From: Wurfbainia villosa
Taxonomy: Eukaryota; Streptophyta; Magnoliopsida; Zingiberales; Zingiberaceae
Direction of reading: 5' to 3'
NCBI GenBank assembly: GCA_025175895.1
Contig: CM046004.1
Location: 49,589,359 to 49,653,358, forward strand
Length of the DNA stretch: 64,000 bases
Shown in pieces: positions 10,530-20,797 of the stretch; within the stretch, counting starts at the first letter, position 1, and each line of letters starts with the position of its first letter. Below the pieces are notes generated by a model. The model saw nothing but the letters and a program-made list of their open reading frames with translations. It was not told the DNA's origin and searched no databases. Both the position numbers and the translations under genes were made by a program.

Positions 10530-11546
10530 CTACCTGATAGGTTTTGGACAGAAGCCGTTAGCACGGCTTGCTATGTCCAGAATAGGATCCTTATGGTAAA
10601 GAGGCACCTTAAGACCTCGTACGAGATTTATCACAATAAAGTACCCAACATCAAGTACTTTAGGGAATTTGGATGTAAGGTACATATCTTAAACGCTAAA
10701 AACCACCTTGGGAAATTCAAATCCAAAACCTCCACCGGAATCTTCTTAGGATACTCAACCACGAGTAGGGCCTATAGGGTATATAACCACGATACCCTTA
10801 AAGTCGAAGAGACTATTAATGTAGTGTTCGATGAAGTACCCGAACCTACAAAACCCTTAATGACCCCAAATGTTGAGCCCACTGATACCAAACTCGTCTC
10901 CGACCCTGAGATCGAGTCTAATCCACATCAACCAACTTCTCTTGTCGACCAAGTGACAAGTGATCTGAGTCAAACTAGTGTTCAACCAAGTCACTCAATT
11001 GATCAAGCATTAGGTGACACAAACCCAACCCAATCTAGGATTCAGACTAACCACCCTATCGATCAAGTGATAGTAGATCCTAATCTAGGAGTTCGAACTA
11101 GAGCATCCTATAGGAACCTTAGTCAAATTTCCTTAATTTCAAAGATAGAACCCAAATCAATTGAACAAGCTCTTCTTGATCCCGATTGGATTATTGCAAT
11201 GCAAGAAGAGCTAGCTCAATTCACTAGGAATGAAGTGTGGGAACTAGTACCACCACCTAAAGACAAAACGATAATTGGAACAAGGTGGGTGTTTCAAAAT
11301 AAGCTTGATGATAAAGGTGAAGTAGTTAGAAACAAGGCTAGGTTAGTCGCCAAAGGGTTTAGTCAAGTCGAAGGCTTAGATTACGACGAAACCTATGCCC
11401 CAGTAGCTAGACTCGAATCCATTCGAATGTTGCTAGCTTATGCCGCACATCGAGGATTTAAGCTATTTCAAATGGATGTTAAGTCGGCAATGGATACATT
11501 AAAGAAGAAGTTTATGTTTGCCAACCCCCCAGATTCGAAAATCTAG
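10530..11546 (+). pseudogene. SIRE-1 integrase C-terminus and RT N-terminus
   Basis: The SIRE-1 reading frame resumes after COP-1 and stays open to 11546. It starts with FWTEAVSTACYVQNRIL and SYEIYHNKVPNIKYFREFGC (integrase C-terminal side). A variable linker rich in Pro, Thr and Asp follows (about 10840-11100). RT begins at about 11150: WIIAMQEELAQFTRNEVWEL, ARLVAKGFSQVEGLDYDETY, ESIRMLLAYAA, FQMDVKSA. A deletion of a few bases after VKSA shifts the frame, and the frame then ends at a TAG. The linker resembles the spacer normally found between the integrase and RT of Sireviruses. Confidence 0.92.
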
Positions 11547-12660
11547 ATAAACCCGACCATGTTCTAAAACTTAAGAAAGCTCTCTATGGACTTAAACAAG
11601 CTCCTCGAGCTTGGTACGAGAGACTTTCAATCCATCTTAAGTCAAAAGGGTTTAACCAAGGCTTAGTTGACCCAACTCTCTTCGTAAAAACCTTAGGTAA
11701 AGAAATATTCATAGCTCAAATTTACATAGACGATATAATTTTTGGAACCTCTAACTCAGCCTTACTAAACGAGTTCGTTTCACTCATGGAAAGTGAGTTC
11801 GAAATGAACTTGGTAGGCGAGTTAAGTTTCTTTTTAGGTCTACAAATTAAACAAACTAAGGATGGTATATACCTATATCAACAAAAATACACTAAGGAGT
11901 TAATTAAAAGATTTGGAATGCAAGACGCTAAGATAATAAACACCCCAATGGCAATTAATGTTAACATAGGAGAAGACCTAGAAAGTAAGTCCATTGACTT
12001 AAAGTACTATAGGAGCGCGATAGGAAGTCTCCTATACTTAATCATGAGCCAATTCGACATCCTATTCATAGTAAGTATGTGCGCCAGGTTTCAAACCTAT
12101 GCTAAGGAGTCTCACCTAACCCTAGTTAAGCATATCCTTAGATATCTTAAGGGTACACTTAACGTTGGTATTTGGTACCCTAGATCTACGGAGTTCGAAC
12201 TAATCGGCTACTCCGATTCGGACTATGCCGGTAGTAAGCTCGATAGAAAGAGCACGAGTGGTTGTTGTCAACTTCTCGGCTAGAGTCTAGTAAGTTGGTG
12301 CAGTAGGAAGCAACACTGTGTCGCTTTATCTACCACCGAAGCTGAATACATCGCGATGGGTGAGTGTGTCACTCAACTTCTTTGGATGAAGCACACTCTC
12401 CGCGACTTTAAGTTAGACTTTACGAATACTAAACTTCTCGTAGACAACATTAGTTCAATTAATCTTACTAAGAATCCGATATGTCACTCTAGGACCAAAC
12501 ATATAGAGGTCGAACAACATTTCATTTGAGAACATGTGGCCAATGGAGCAATACAACTCGAATACGTCGAATCGAAGTCTAACTTAGCAGACCTATTTAC
12601 TAAACCCCTACCCGAAGCCGAATTTAGTCTATTAAGATGAAAATTGGGCATGTGCGTAGT
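11496..12660 (+). pseudogene. SIRE-1 reverse transcriptase C-terminal part and RNase H
   Basis: In the shifted frame the RT continues with LYGLKQAPRAWYERL and the catalytic YIDDIIFGT (about 11723-11749). It then gives GELSFFLGLQIKQ, GMQDAKIINTPM and the RNase H motifs SDSDYAGSKLDRKSTSG, LSTTEAEYIAMGEC, DNISSINLTKNP and LADLFTKPLPEAEF. In-frame stops lie at 12281-12283 (TAG), near 12526 (TGA) and at the natural end region. RNase H would remove RNA from the RNA/DNA hybrid during copying. Confidence 0.92.
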
Positions 12661-13502
12661 AGAATAGGAACTTGCAAATTATATTTTCTTACTACTATTT
12701 CTTAAATTTTCATTTTTATGGAACTAGCATAGTACATACCTTAGATATCATGCACCTATAGATTTAAGGAGCCAATACATCTTACAACACATAGGACTAA
12801 TGTGTTTGTGTACTTAGCCACGTAGATGGGCGTGAGATGTTAGGACCTTACTCCTGGTTCCTGATGTAGATCTAGTGCATCGCCATGAACCATGGAGTAT
12901 AATCATACACTCTAACCAACTCTGACCAGGACTGGTTGATCTTTCATATCAATCAAGCCAAATATGAGTCGAACATTTTATAGATGAGCTTATTTTCAGT
13001 ATGTTTTTTTTTAAATAAAAAATGGGGAACATGTTTGGACTTTAAATTTAACACTTATTTTGTTTTCCACACACCCCTTACTCTTTTCGATATACGACAA
13101 AAGGGGGAGAAAAAGGCCAAAGTTAAAAGGTCAAAGTTAAGGGGTCAAATTTTTTTTGACAACTTAACTCTTACTTCATATTTAAACCAAAAGTTAAAAC
13201 TTATTCAACGGCCAAAGAATTCTTAACTTAAACTTATTTATTTTAAATACTATGGCCAATATTAAGTAATTTCGCTTACTTAATTCTTTTTTAGTAGCAA
13301 ACGTCAAGGGGGAGAGTTAAAACTCTTTCTCAAGTACTCACCCTCGGTCAAGGGGGAGGATTCCTCAAGGGGGAGCACTTGAAAAAGAGTTTTTATACTC
13401 CTGTTCATTCATGCTCTTAACACTCCTGCTCATTCATGCATATCTTTTCTTAATGCACTTAACTTTGTATGTGGTTTTTCCATAAATCAAAAAGGGGGAG
13501 AT
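12661..13502 (+). other. SIRE-1 3' non-coding tail with five polypurine tracts
   Basis: No coding signal is seen. AAGGGGGAG is present at 13101-13109, 13306-13314, 13350-13358, 13367-13375 and 13492-13500; the last touches the 3' LTR. Multiple polypurine tracts in this place are a reported hallmark of Sireviruses. The sequence between is A/T-rich. The short ORF at 12984-13226 has no recognisable content. Confidence 0.88.
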
Positions 13503-14604
13503 TGTTGGTGCAGTAGGCACCTAAGTCGAACCTGAGTTTTGATTATAGCAAACGATACAAAGTTAAGCTTATGTTGTTATCTCACGAGCTGAATCGAGTG
13601 TGCAGAAAATTGCTATAGCTGGAGCTGAAGGCTAGCGACACCCGGAGGAAGCCGCGGTGGTCGGGCGACACTCAAGTGACTTCGGAGGGAGCCGAAGGAA
13701 TTGAGTGGAAGGCCGGAAGCAAAAGCAACACGTAAGTATCGAGGTAAGCTCGTGTGTGCGAGTGTAAGTAAGGTCGTATCCTCGTTACGGGGAAAGACTT
13801 AAGCGTAGATCCGACCCAAGACATCTCATAGGTGGTCTAGGTCGAGATCGGACGGTCGACGACCGTCGAAATAATGTTTTCTTTAAGCTACGGTCGACTG
13901 CCAACCTGAAGGACTCGACTGTCGTCCATCAGTCGGGTGACTATGGCTAGCACTCGACTGATGCTGCCAGCAGTCGACTGGTGATGGCCATCAGTCGACT
14001 GCTGGTCAAAGGATCAACCTCGAGGAGTCAAGGTTTATCACCAAATTTCAAGGGGAGTGGTGCTCAAATATGATTGGCTAGGGTTCCTCTCGAAAAGGGG
14101 CTCAAAGGCTATAAAAGGAGGTCCTAACCTAGGGTTTTCACAATAATTCTAAGCTTCCAAAAAGCCTCCGCAAAGCTACAACTCTCCGACAACGAAGTCC
14201 TTCCTTTCCGACGTCTATGTTTAACTTTCTTTATTATTTTTGTACGTCGGTATTAGTTTTTATCAGTTGTTCATCTACTTTTCTGGAGTTTTTATCGTAT
14301 ACGAGGAGAGGGGGAGTGTCCCTCTACCTCAAGTTTTTGTTCCTTCTTGTATCGATTAACTCCTACCTCTAACGAGGAGGAGTTCCTTTAGTGCTTTTGC
14401 CCTCCGTACGTGGTCAAGGACCACTAGGGCCTTGGAGTAGTAGCCGAAGGCTACGAACCAAGTAAAACATTTATCTTCTCTTTATATTGCTTATCTTTTC
14501 CGCTGCAAATTAATTATGTACTCGGTTTTTTTTAACGAACGAAGAGAAAAAAGTTTTTATCGCTATTCACCCCCCCCCCTCTAGCGATCCGCTTCGATCC
14601 AACA
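13503..14604 (+). repeat. SIRE-1 3' LTR (1102 bp)
   Basis: It begins TGTTGGTGCAGTAGGCACC directly after the last polypurine tract and ends GATCCAACA, so the ends are inverted (TGTTGG/CCAACA). Inside lie two perfect CAGTCGACTG palindromes (13971-13980, 13992-14001), a TATA box CTATAAAAGG (14109-14118) and TTCCGCTGCA (14498-14507). A run of ten C's precedes the end (about 14571-14580). The next bases belong to another Sirevirus LTR, which suggests that SIRE-1 inserted into it. Confidence 0.9.
14109..14118 (+). promoter_or_regulatory. SIRE-1 LTR TATA box
   Basis: CTATAAAAGG is followed by GGTCCTAACCTAGGG. It lies about 110 bp after the second CAGTCGACTG palindrome and about 490 bp before the LTR end. 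It is the likely U3 promoter. Equivalents are TTATAAAAG at 14865-14873 and, on the minus strand, CTATAAAAG at 15903-15911. Confidence 0.65.
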
Positions 14605-15385
14605 ACATCCAGTCGACTAGAATACCCATTTGTCAATTTTGAGCTGACAAACACTGGAGATGCTGCGACCAAGATGGCAAGTACTCCATGTGACTGGGCA
14701 TGGTCTAGTCAATTGGAAATGCACAATTCTAGAAATGCAAAGGAGCGGGAGACTACTGACATGGAGTCGACTAGACCAGGTTCAGTCGATTGGAAAGCCT
14801 GAAATACAAAATCACGAGTTGATTTGGAGTCAACTGGAGGGTGTTCCTGTCGACTGGAATAGGCTTATAAAAGAAATTGATGACCATATCCAAGTCGAAA
14901 AAAGATACTACAATGAAGTGTTATCGCATTCATTCTCCATTTGCAAAAGTTCTGAAAATATGACATTCCGACACTCAGAGCTTCGACTCCATCTTCCAAG
15001 TGTTAGTATACCTTTATAATTATATTTCGCTTACTTATATTTAAATTCAAGAGAGAATGTAGTTTGTTACCTCTCTCTCTCTCTCTCTAATCCTTATAAA
15101 AAGCAAATCCCTCCGAAGTCGAGAGTTCTCGAGTCGAAGGGTCTTTTAGTGAATTGCTCATCGAGACAACTCTCAGAGAGTCATGGCCCTTCGAGTAGCA
15201 ACTCATCTCGGGTTGTTAATCAAGTAAAAGATCTCATGCTTTTTAATTTACATTTCCACTGCAAACTTTGATTTAGTTTTAATAAAAGCAAAAGCTTTAA
15301 AGAGATAAAGAAAATTTTATATTCTCTGAGATTCACCCCCCTCCCCCACTCCCCCAAACCTCTCTTGGAAACTCGCGATCCTACA
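14605..15385 (+). repeat. Sirevirus LTR fragment (SIRE-2), 3' part only
   Basis: It resembles the second half of a Sirevirus LTR: AGTCGACT motifs (about 14610, 14763, 14850), TATA box (14865-14873), a GAGAGTTCTCGAGTCG block near 15120 also present near 23725 in SIRE-4, TTCCACTGCA (15253-15262), and the end GATCCTACA at 15385, the same end as the SIRE-4 5' LTR. The 5' part is missing. A (CT)n run sits at 15071-15088. The ORF at 14660-15019 covers LTR sequence and is not a gene. Confidence 0.75.
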
Positions 15386-15434
15386 TATTCTATTGGTGAA
15401 GAGTCCACTTGTGTTATATATTGAATAACCTAAA
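15386..15434. other. Short junction sequence between two Sirevirus LTRs
   Basis: About 50 bp, including a possible decayed ATTGG primer-site start. Nothing else recognisable. Confidence 0.4.
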
Positions 15435-16528
15435 TGTGATCGATCGAGGAAAATGCTAGAGGGAGGGGGGGGGGTTGAATAGGGTTCAAATAAACTCTTT
15501 TTGTTTAGTCATTAAAACAAAAGTATGCAGTAGAAATACACGTAAAAACAAAAAGAACAATCTTTTTTTTTTACTTGGCTCACAACCAAATGGTTGCTAG
15601 TCCAAGTCCCCGCGATTCTAGACCACTTTCAATGGGGCAATCCACTAGACAGATCTCTTCCTTGTCGGAGGTAAGAGACAACGGTTACAAGAAATATAGA
15701 GGAAGAGGCAACAAGCCTACCTCTCCTCTTAGTAATGAAAAACACAAGTAAAAGACAACAAATAAAGAATGCTACCGAGTAAGGATTCAAAGTTTGTCGT
15801 GATGTCGGCACTACGATGACGTATCATTGTTCAGGAAGGCTTGAATTCGTCGGAGCACTTTGGGAGCAATTTTAGATGATGAAACTAGGTGAACCCCTTC
15901 TTCTTTTATAGCCCTTTGAGCCCTAGTTAGTTGAGATCCAGATTTTGGTCAAAGCTCCACCTCACTCCACTTTGAGTGGATCTTATCTTTACTTTCCTCG
16001 AAGTGATTAGCTTGACCAGCAGTCGATTGATGCCCTACAGCAGTTTACTGATGGTAGGTTTAGTCGACTGTCATTAGCCTCTAGTCGACTGTCAGCTTGA
16101 TCACTCACCTGCAATACAAGGTTATCATAGAATACTTTATTGATGGCAAATTCGATGGTCCATTACCATCAGACCTTGACCTAGACCTTCCTCTAGAATT
16201 CTTAGTCGGATTGCCATCTATGGTTGTCCTCGTACGAAGGACTTGACCTTACCATCACTCCGCACTCGATGTTTATCTTTTTTCCTCCTAACCTGTCTCT
16301 TAGCTTTCAGCCACCATTGAGGTTCCTCAACTCTCTGAGGTTCTCCTGGTGTCACCCGACCACTGAGGTTTCTCTTCTCGAGGATCTCCTAGTGTCTTTC
16401 GCCATAGCAGAGCTTAATACACTACATGCACACTCAACACAACATGTGAGATAACAATAATGACTTAACATTGAACCTTTGTCATTATCAAAACCTAGGT
16501 TTGATTATCTGGTGCCCTTGCACCAATA
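15435..16528 (-). repeat. SIRE-3 3' LTR (1094 bp)
   Basis: On the minus strand it starts TATTGGTGCAAGGGCACC next to a polypurine tract and ends GATCGATCACA. The start carries one change from the expected TGTTGG form. It contains a minus-strand TATA box CTATAAAAG (15903-15911), AGTCGACTG palindromes near 16060-16090, and a TTCTACTGCA variant (15526-15535). Its length is close to the SIRE-1 LTR. A G-run lies near 15463-15474. Confidence 0.82.
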
Positions 16529-17115
16529 ATCTCCCTATTTTTGATCTATGACAAACTGATTCAAAGTTAAGGAAAAATAAACATGAAATGAACATGAATT
16601 AATTTCTTTTTCAAATCCTCCCCCTCAAGGTTACCTCTCCTTTAACCCTAATTGAGTTTTGAAAAACTTTTTCTCCCCCTTAATGTGAGTTTTGAAAAAT
16701 AAACTTTTAACTTAATTTTCTAATTCAAAAAATGTGTTAACTCAAAAAGGCTCATGTTTTGAAAAAAAAAACTTTTTACTTTTTCTCCCCCTTAATCTTT
16801 GACCTCTTCTCCCCCTTTTGCCATATATTAAAAAAACGAGGAGTGTATTTGTAAGATTAATGTGTGAAATGCTTATAAAGAAAAAGGAAACTCTATATGT
16901 ATTTGTAAGTCCAAGCATGTCCATTTTTATTTTGAAAAATAATAGTTTCAACATAATTCATCTAATAAGTATGTTCAACTCTTTTTGACTCAATTGATAA
17001 AATATGATGAATAAGTCTTGATAAGATTTAGTTATTTTGAAAAAATATAGTCTATGATTCATGTCGATGCACTTGATTTACATCTGGAATCAAGAGTAAG
17101 GCCGTAACATCTCAC
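16529..17115 (-). other. SIRE-3 3' tail with polypurine tracts
   Basis: On the minus strand, AATAGGGAGAT lies next to the LTR and several AAGGGGGAGAA-type tracts follow at about 16618-16626, 16672-16680, 16786-16794 and 16810-16818. The layout mirrors 13080-13500 of SIRE-1. No coding signal. Confidence 0.8.
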
Positions 17116-19325
17116 TGTTGGGTTTCCGGCACCGCGGCGTGTGTGTGTTCGATCATGTTTCGTAAACATGAGCACAGCGGAAGCAATAAAAATAATAAAT
17201 ACTCCTATTTATTACAACACACACAACACACGCATGCTATTACAACAAGTGTAGACATAACCGTAAATTAAAATTGCAATAAAAGGAAATTAAACTACGT
17301 TATACCTTTCGTATGACGTGTAGCGGGAACGGCATCAACCGGAACGATCCTCGTAAGAATCGTCTCTATCCGTATCCACGCCGAGCACCTCGGGATGACT
17401 TCGCCAAGCCACGAGCTTCGTCTTCGTACGGGTTACTAGCCTCGTGTTGAAGACGACGTGATCGAGAGATGATCCCGATCCGAATCCAAATTCGGACCTA
17501 AAAACAAGTCCTCAAGACTTGCTTCTCCGGAGAGGTATTCGTCAACCGATTGACGAATCCTTTGTCCTCCACCTCAGAGGATTACCGGAGATCAAATCCC
17601 CGGTATGTTAGCCGCTGTCGGAGCACTAACCGTCGTCCAAACGACGCTCCGACGAGAGGAGGAGAAGCTGTCCAGAAAACTGGACAGCTTGGTGGAGGAG
17701 TAGGCGCCGGCCAAAACAAGGAGAGAAAAGCCTCACCTTGATGCCAAACCTATAGGAGATCACCGGAGGGTCGCCGGAGGTTCACCGGCTGAAGCTTGGT
17801 CGCCGGCAAGGAGCTAGACGGCAGCACAATCAAGCTGGGCGGCAAGGAGGTTGGGCGGCACAACCAGGTTGGGCGGCAACTCCTTGGAGGCTAGGGTTTT
17901 GATTTTGGATTATTAGGGTTTAACAATCCCTTAAGCCCACTTTTATAGAGAACTAATTCTCTTAATGGTTAATGGATCATATCCATAAAGCCCGTTAACC
18001 CGCTCCATTAAGATAAGTTAAAATAAACCAAACCATGATGGTTTATTTTAAGTTAAAACGAACCGAACCAACTTTTGGTTCATTCGTTTAAAATAAACCA
18101 AACCCTTTGGTTTATTCTTATCCATTGGATTAGAACCAAACCATTTTGGTCCATCCATTACGTCTTCATAAGACGCAGCCCATCCACGCTTCCATTGCGA
18201 CTGAAACAATTTCATGCTCGCTTTATGTTTGGTCCAACCAAACATAGTTTCTCTCGGTCTGAGAATCTCATTCTCAAGCTCGTTTTAAATCCTTTGGATT
18301 ACACTCGTTGTGCGTGTGACCAAATAGGTTCTCGGTTTATGTTGGCCGCCTATAATTAACCATTAATTATAGAACGATCATGAGTGGCACCTAGTAGTAC
18401 ATCATGATCCCCAATTAACCAAAAGATCAGTTGATCCGAACTATTTCTCAAACCCTTCAAGAGCTCGAATGAATCGTGCCCCATTCCCTTCACTCATCTT
18501 ATACCCACTTGGTTCTGGGACATGGTCTATTGTGTCAGCCCCACTAGTCGACTACGCCACACCTAGCCCAAGTATCATTTCCTCGTCCTACGGATTCTAG
18601 TTACTCCACATGTATCGAAGAGTACCTTACTCTAAACATGTAATTCTTTGGCCAAAGACTTTAGTAACAATCCGACGAGAGGCCATGGGTATACATCTCC
18701 TCGCAAGGAGTGGTGAATCCTTTATAGGCTATTCAAACACCTTCGATCACTTTGACTTATACCCAATCATCCCGGGTCAACATCTCCTTAGAGATGTTTG
18801 CTTAAGATGTCAAAGCATAAGTCTCCATGATCAAGATGACTTGAATACCGCAAGTCAAAGGAACATCGCACTTAAGCCACAGTAAGAACTTCATTGACTT
18901 ATCTATATATGCAGAGAACCATATGAAGTCTTACGGCTGGTCACTCCAATGAACTAGTTACCATAACTAGCATCCACGATTAACTCCGGACATCACAATG
19001 TCTCCAAATGCTGAGAATCACCGCTGATACACCAAGGAGTATACTGTATAATCTCGGCTGTAATTGATGGTATCCAAATCCATCAATTCATCGACTAGGG
19101 ATAATTCCGATACATCACAATTACACATGTAGAGATACTCACTAGTTGTGATCCAATCACAAATTCTCTCATGCTGTGAATCGTATCGTGGACATTCAGT
19201 AAATGAGTTTAAGATCCAATCAAATACATTAAACATGTATACTCAAATAGTGAATCTTCATTTATTATATAAATGGTTCATACATAAGGCGATTGCCTTA
19301 GGACATCTCTCATATATTACTAACA
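17116..19325 (-). mobile_element. Solo LTR of the COP-1 family (2210 bp), TSD CTCAC
   Basis: It begins TGTTGGGTTTCC and ends ATTACTAACA. The target CTCAC is duplicated at 17111-17115 and 19326-19330. It matches both COP-1 LTRs along its length, with no internal region, so the element was removed by LTR-LTR recombination. TATA box at 17942-17949 and U3 hairpins at 18018-18116 on the minus strand. Its first 40 bases match the COP-1 3' LTR better than the altered 5' LTR end. Confidence 0.93.
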
Positions 19326-19330
19326 CTCAC

Positions 19331-19817
19331 GCCCATCTATGTGGCTCAGTATACAAACACATTGAACCTATGTGTTATGAGATGTGTTGTCTCCTTAAAT
19401 CAATAAGTGCATGCTTTCTAAGATAAGCCCTAATCTAGTTCCATGAAATAAAATAAGATAGATTATAAGTAAAAATTAGATCCTACTCTATTATGCACAT
19501 TCCTAAACTTCGTCTAAGCAAACTGAACTCTTCTTCGGGTAAGGGTTTTGTAAAAATGTCCTCTTGGTTCGATTTCGACTCAATGTACTCAAGTTTTATA
19601 TTTCCATTATCTACATGTTCTCGTATAAAGTGATATTTTACTTCTATGTGTTTAGTTCAAGAATGACAAATCAGGTTTCTAGTTAGGTTAATTGAGCTAA
19701 TGTTATCAATTAAAATTTTAGTATTGATAAAGTTTAATTTAAATTCTATGAGAGTGTGCTTCATCCAAAGAAGTTGAGCTACACACTCACCCAAAGCTAC
19801 GTATTCGGCTTCGGTAG
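19331..19817 (-). pseudogene. SIRE-3 RNase H C-terminus, truncated
   Basis: The minus strand reads TTEAEYVALGECVAQLLWMK, FKLNFINTKILIDNISSINL and, in the continuing sequence to about 19495, IREHVDNGNIKLEYIESKSN and FTKPLPEEEF. This is the same C-terminal RNase H region as SIRE-1 at 12328-12640, on the opposite strand. It is cut at its N-terminal side by the LTR beginning at 19818. From 19331 to about 19490 the sequence is 3' non-coding tail. Confidence 0.85.
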
Positions 19818-20797
19818 TGATGCACATGAACACGATCTCAAATTTTGCGATGGGAACTGTTGAGGACTCGAAGCACGCACTCGCACTCAATGCCCGCAAG
19901 TGCAAGGATGTCGTAAAGTAATAAAAAGATTATCGATCCCACTGGGACTGAGATTCGAGTACCGATTGGTTTAGTTGATGTTATTGTTCGGAGTTCCATT
20001 CTAATGGTTGTGATGACGAGGGTTGTCGGCGGTCCTATCTCTAGTACGGGTTTATATGGAGGAAGAGATGGGTTGCTAAGAGTCTTTTGAGGGAATTCTA
20101 GGATTTTGGTTTCACTTGTGGGTCATAGAATACGCTATCAATTGGGTATTATCTAGACATCTAACTATTGTCTTGTGGAAGGGACATCATACACTTCCCT
20201 AATGAGCCTTCCCATCTATCGGGAACTCCCTCTACCATACCAGGTTGACTCTTGGCTTTAGGACGGGATAGGAAGTACGAGGATGCCGATTCAATCCCTA
20301 TGATGAGTCAGAATGTGTCCCATTTTTGACTCTATCACACCCTTCTATCTATGGTTACCGAAGATGAGGCCAACCCCTAGGTTCCTCCTTAATTCTCCTA
20401 AATCTTTGATACGAGGGTTGTCACCCCTCGTATCGGCTATGCACAGTAAATAGATAACCAAAACAAATAGATATCGATCTAAACAATCACCAATTACAAA
20501 TATGATTTCAAGAACAGAAATATATTTGAAATAACATGTTCTACGCACACAAACTACTCTCTAATCCTAGAATAGGAGAATTTACTCCATAAATATGAGA
20601 AGAGAAACACAAAGCATATCAGAATTCATAGAAACAATGTAAACTACGTAAAAACATGAATTACAATGCACTTTGGCTCTCCTCTCTGGTATTAATGTGT
20701 AAAACTTGATCCTTGAGCAATCTTCTACCTCCCCGTTGTGAGTTCCCGAAGCTTTTTAGGGCATCCGAGTCTTATCCCGACAGTCGTGCCTCCTCCA
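19818..20797 (-). repeat. GYP-1 family LTR (980 bp), isolated
   Basis: It runs from TGATGCAC to CCTCCTCCA and aligns with 52021-53001, for example AAGTAATAAAAAGATTAT, GACTGAGATTCGAGTACC and GTTGTCACCCCTCGTATC. No internal region or PBS touches it. The left flank is SIRE-3 RNase H and the right flank is the first base of the SIRE-4 LTR. No TSD is seen. It may be a solo LTR that lost its flank, or the 3' LTR of GYP-1 separated by later insertions. Confidence 0.8.

Larger units (their letters stand above)
1..14604 (+). mobile_element. SIRE-1: Sirevirus-like Copia element, 3' part, interrupted at 967-10529
   Basis: The order on the plus strand is protease, integrase, reverse transcriptase, RNase H, a long 3' non-coding tail with repeated AAGGGGGAG tracts, then a 3' LTR. 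This order and the tail are typical of Sireviruses (Copia superfamily). The 5' LTR and most of gag lie before the window. COP-1 has inserted into the integrase region; the duplicated target CTACC is at 962-966 and 10530-10534, and the integrase frame resumes in phase after it. The element's own TSD cannot be checked because the 5' end is missing. Several stops and frameshifts show it is dead. Confidence 0.9.
15435..19817 (-). mobile_element. SIRE-3: Sirevirus 3' half on the minus strand, interrupted by a solo LTR
   Basis: On the minus strand: RNase H C-terminus (19817 to about 19495), 3' tail with polypurine tracts, 3' LTR (16528 to 15435). A COP-1 family solo LTR sits in the tail at 17116-19325 with TSD CTCAC. 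The element is cut at 19817, where a GYP-1 LTR begins, so everything from RT upstream is gone. Confidence 0.87.
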
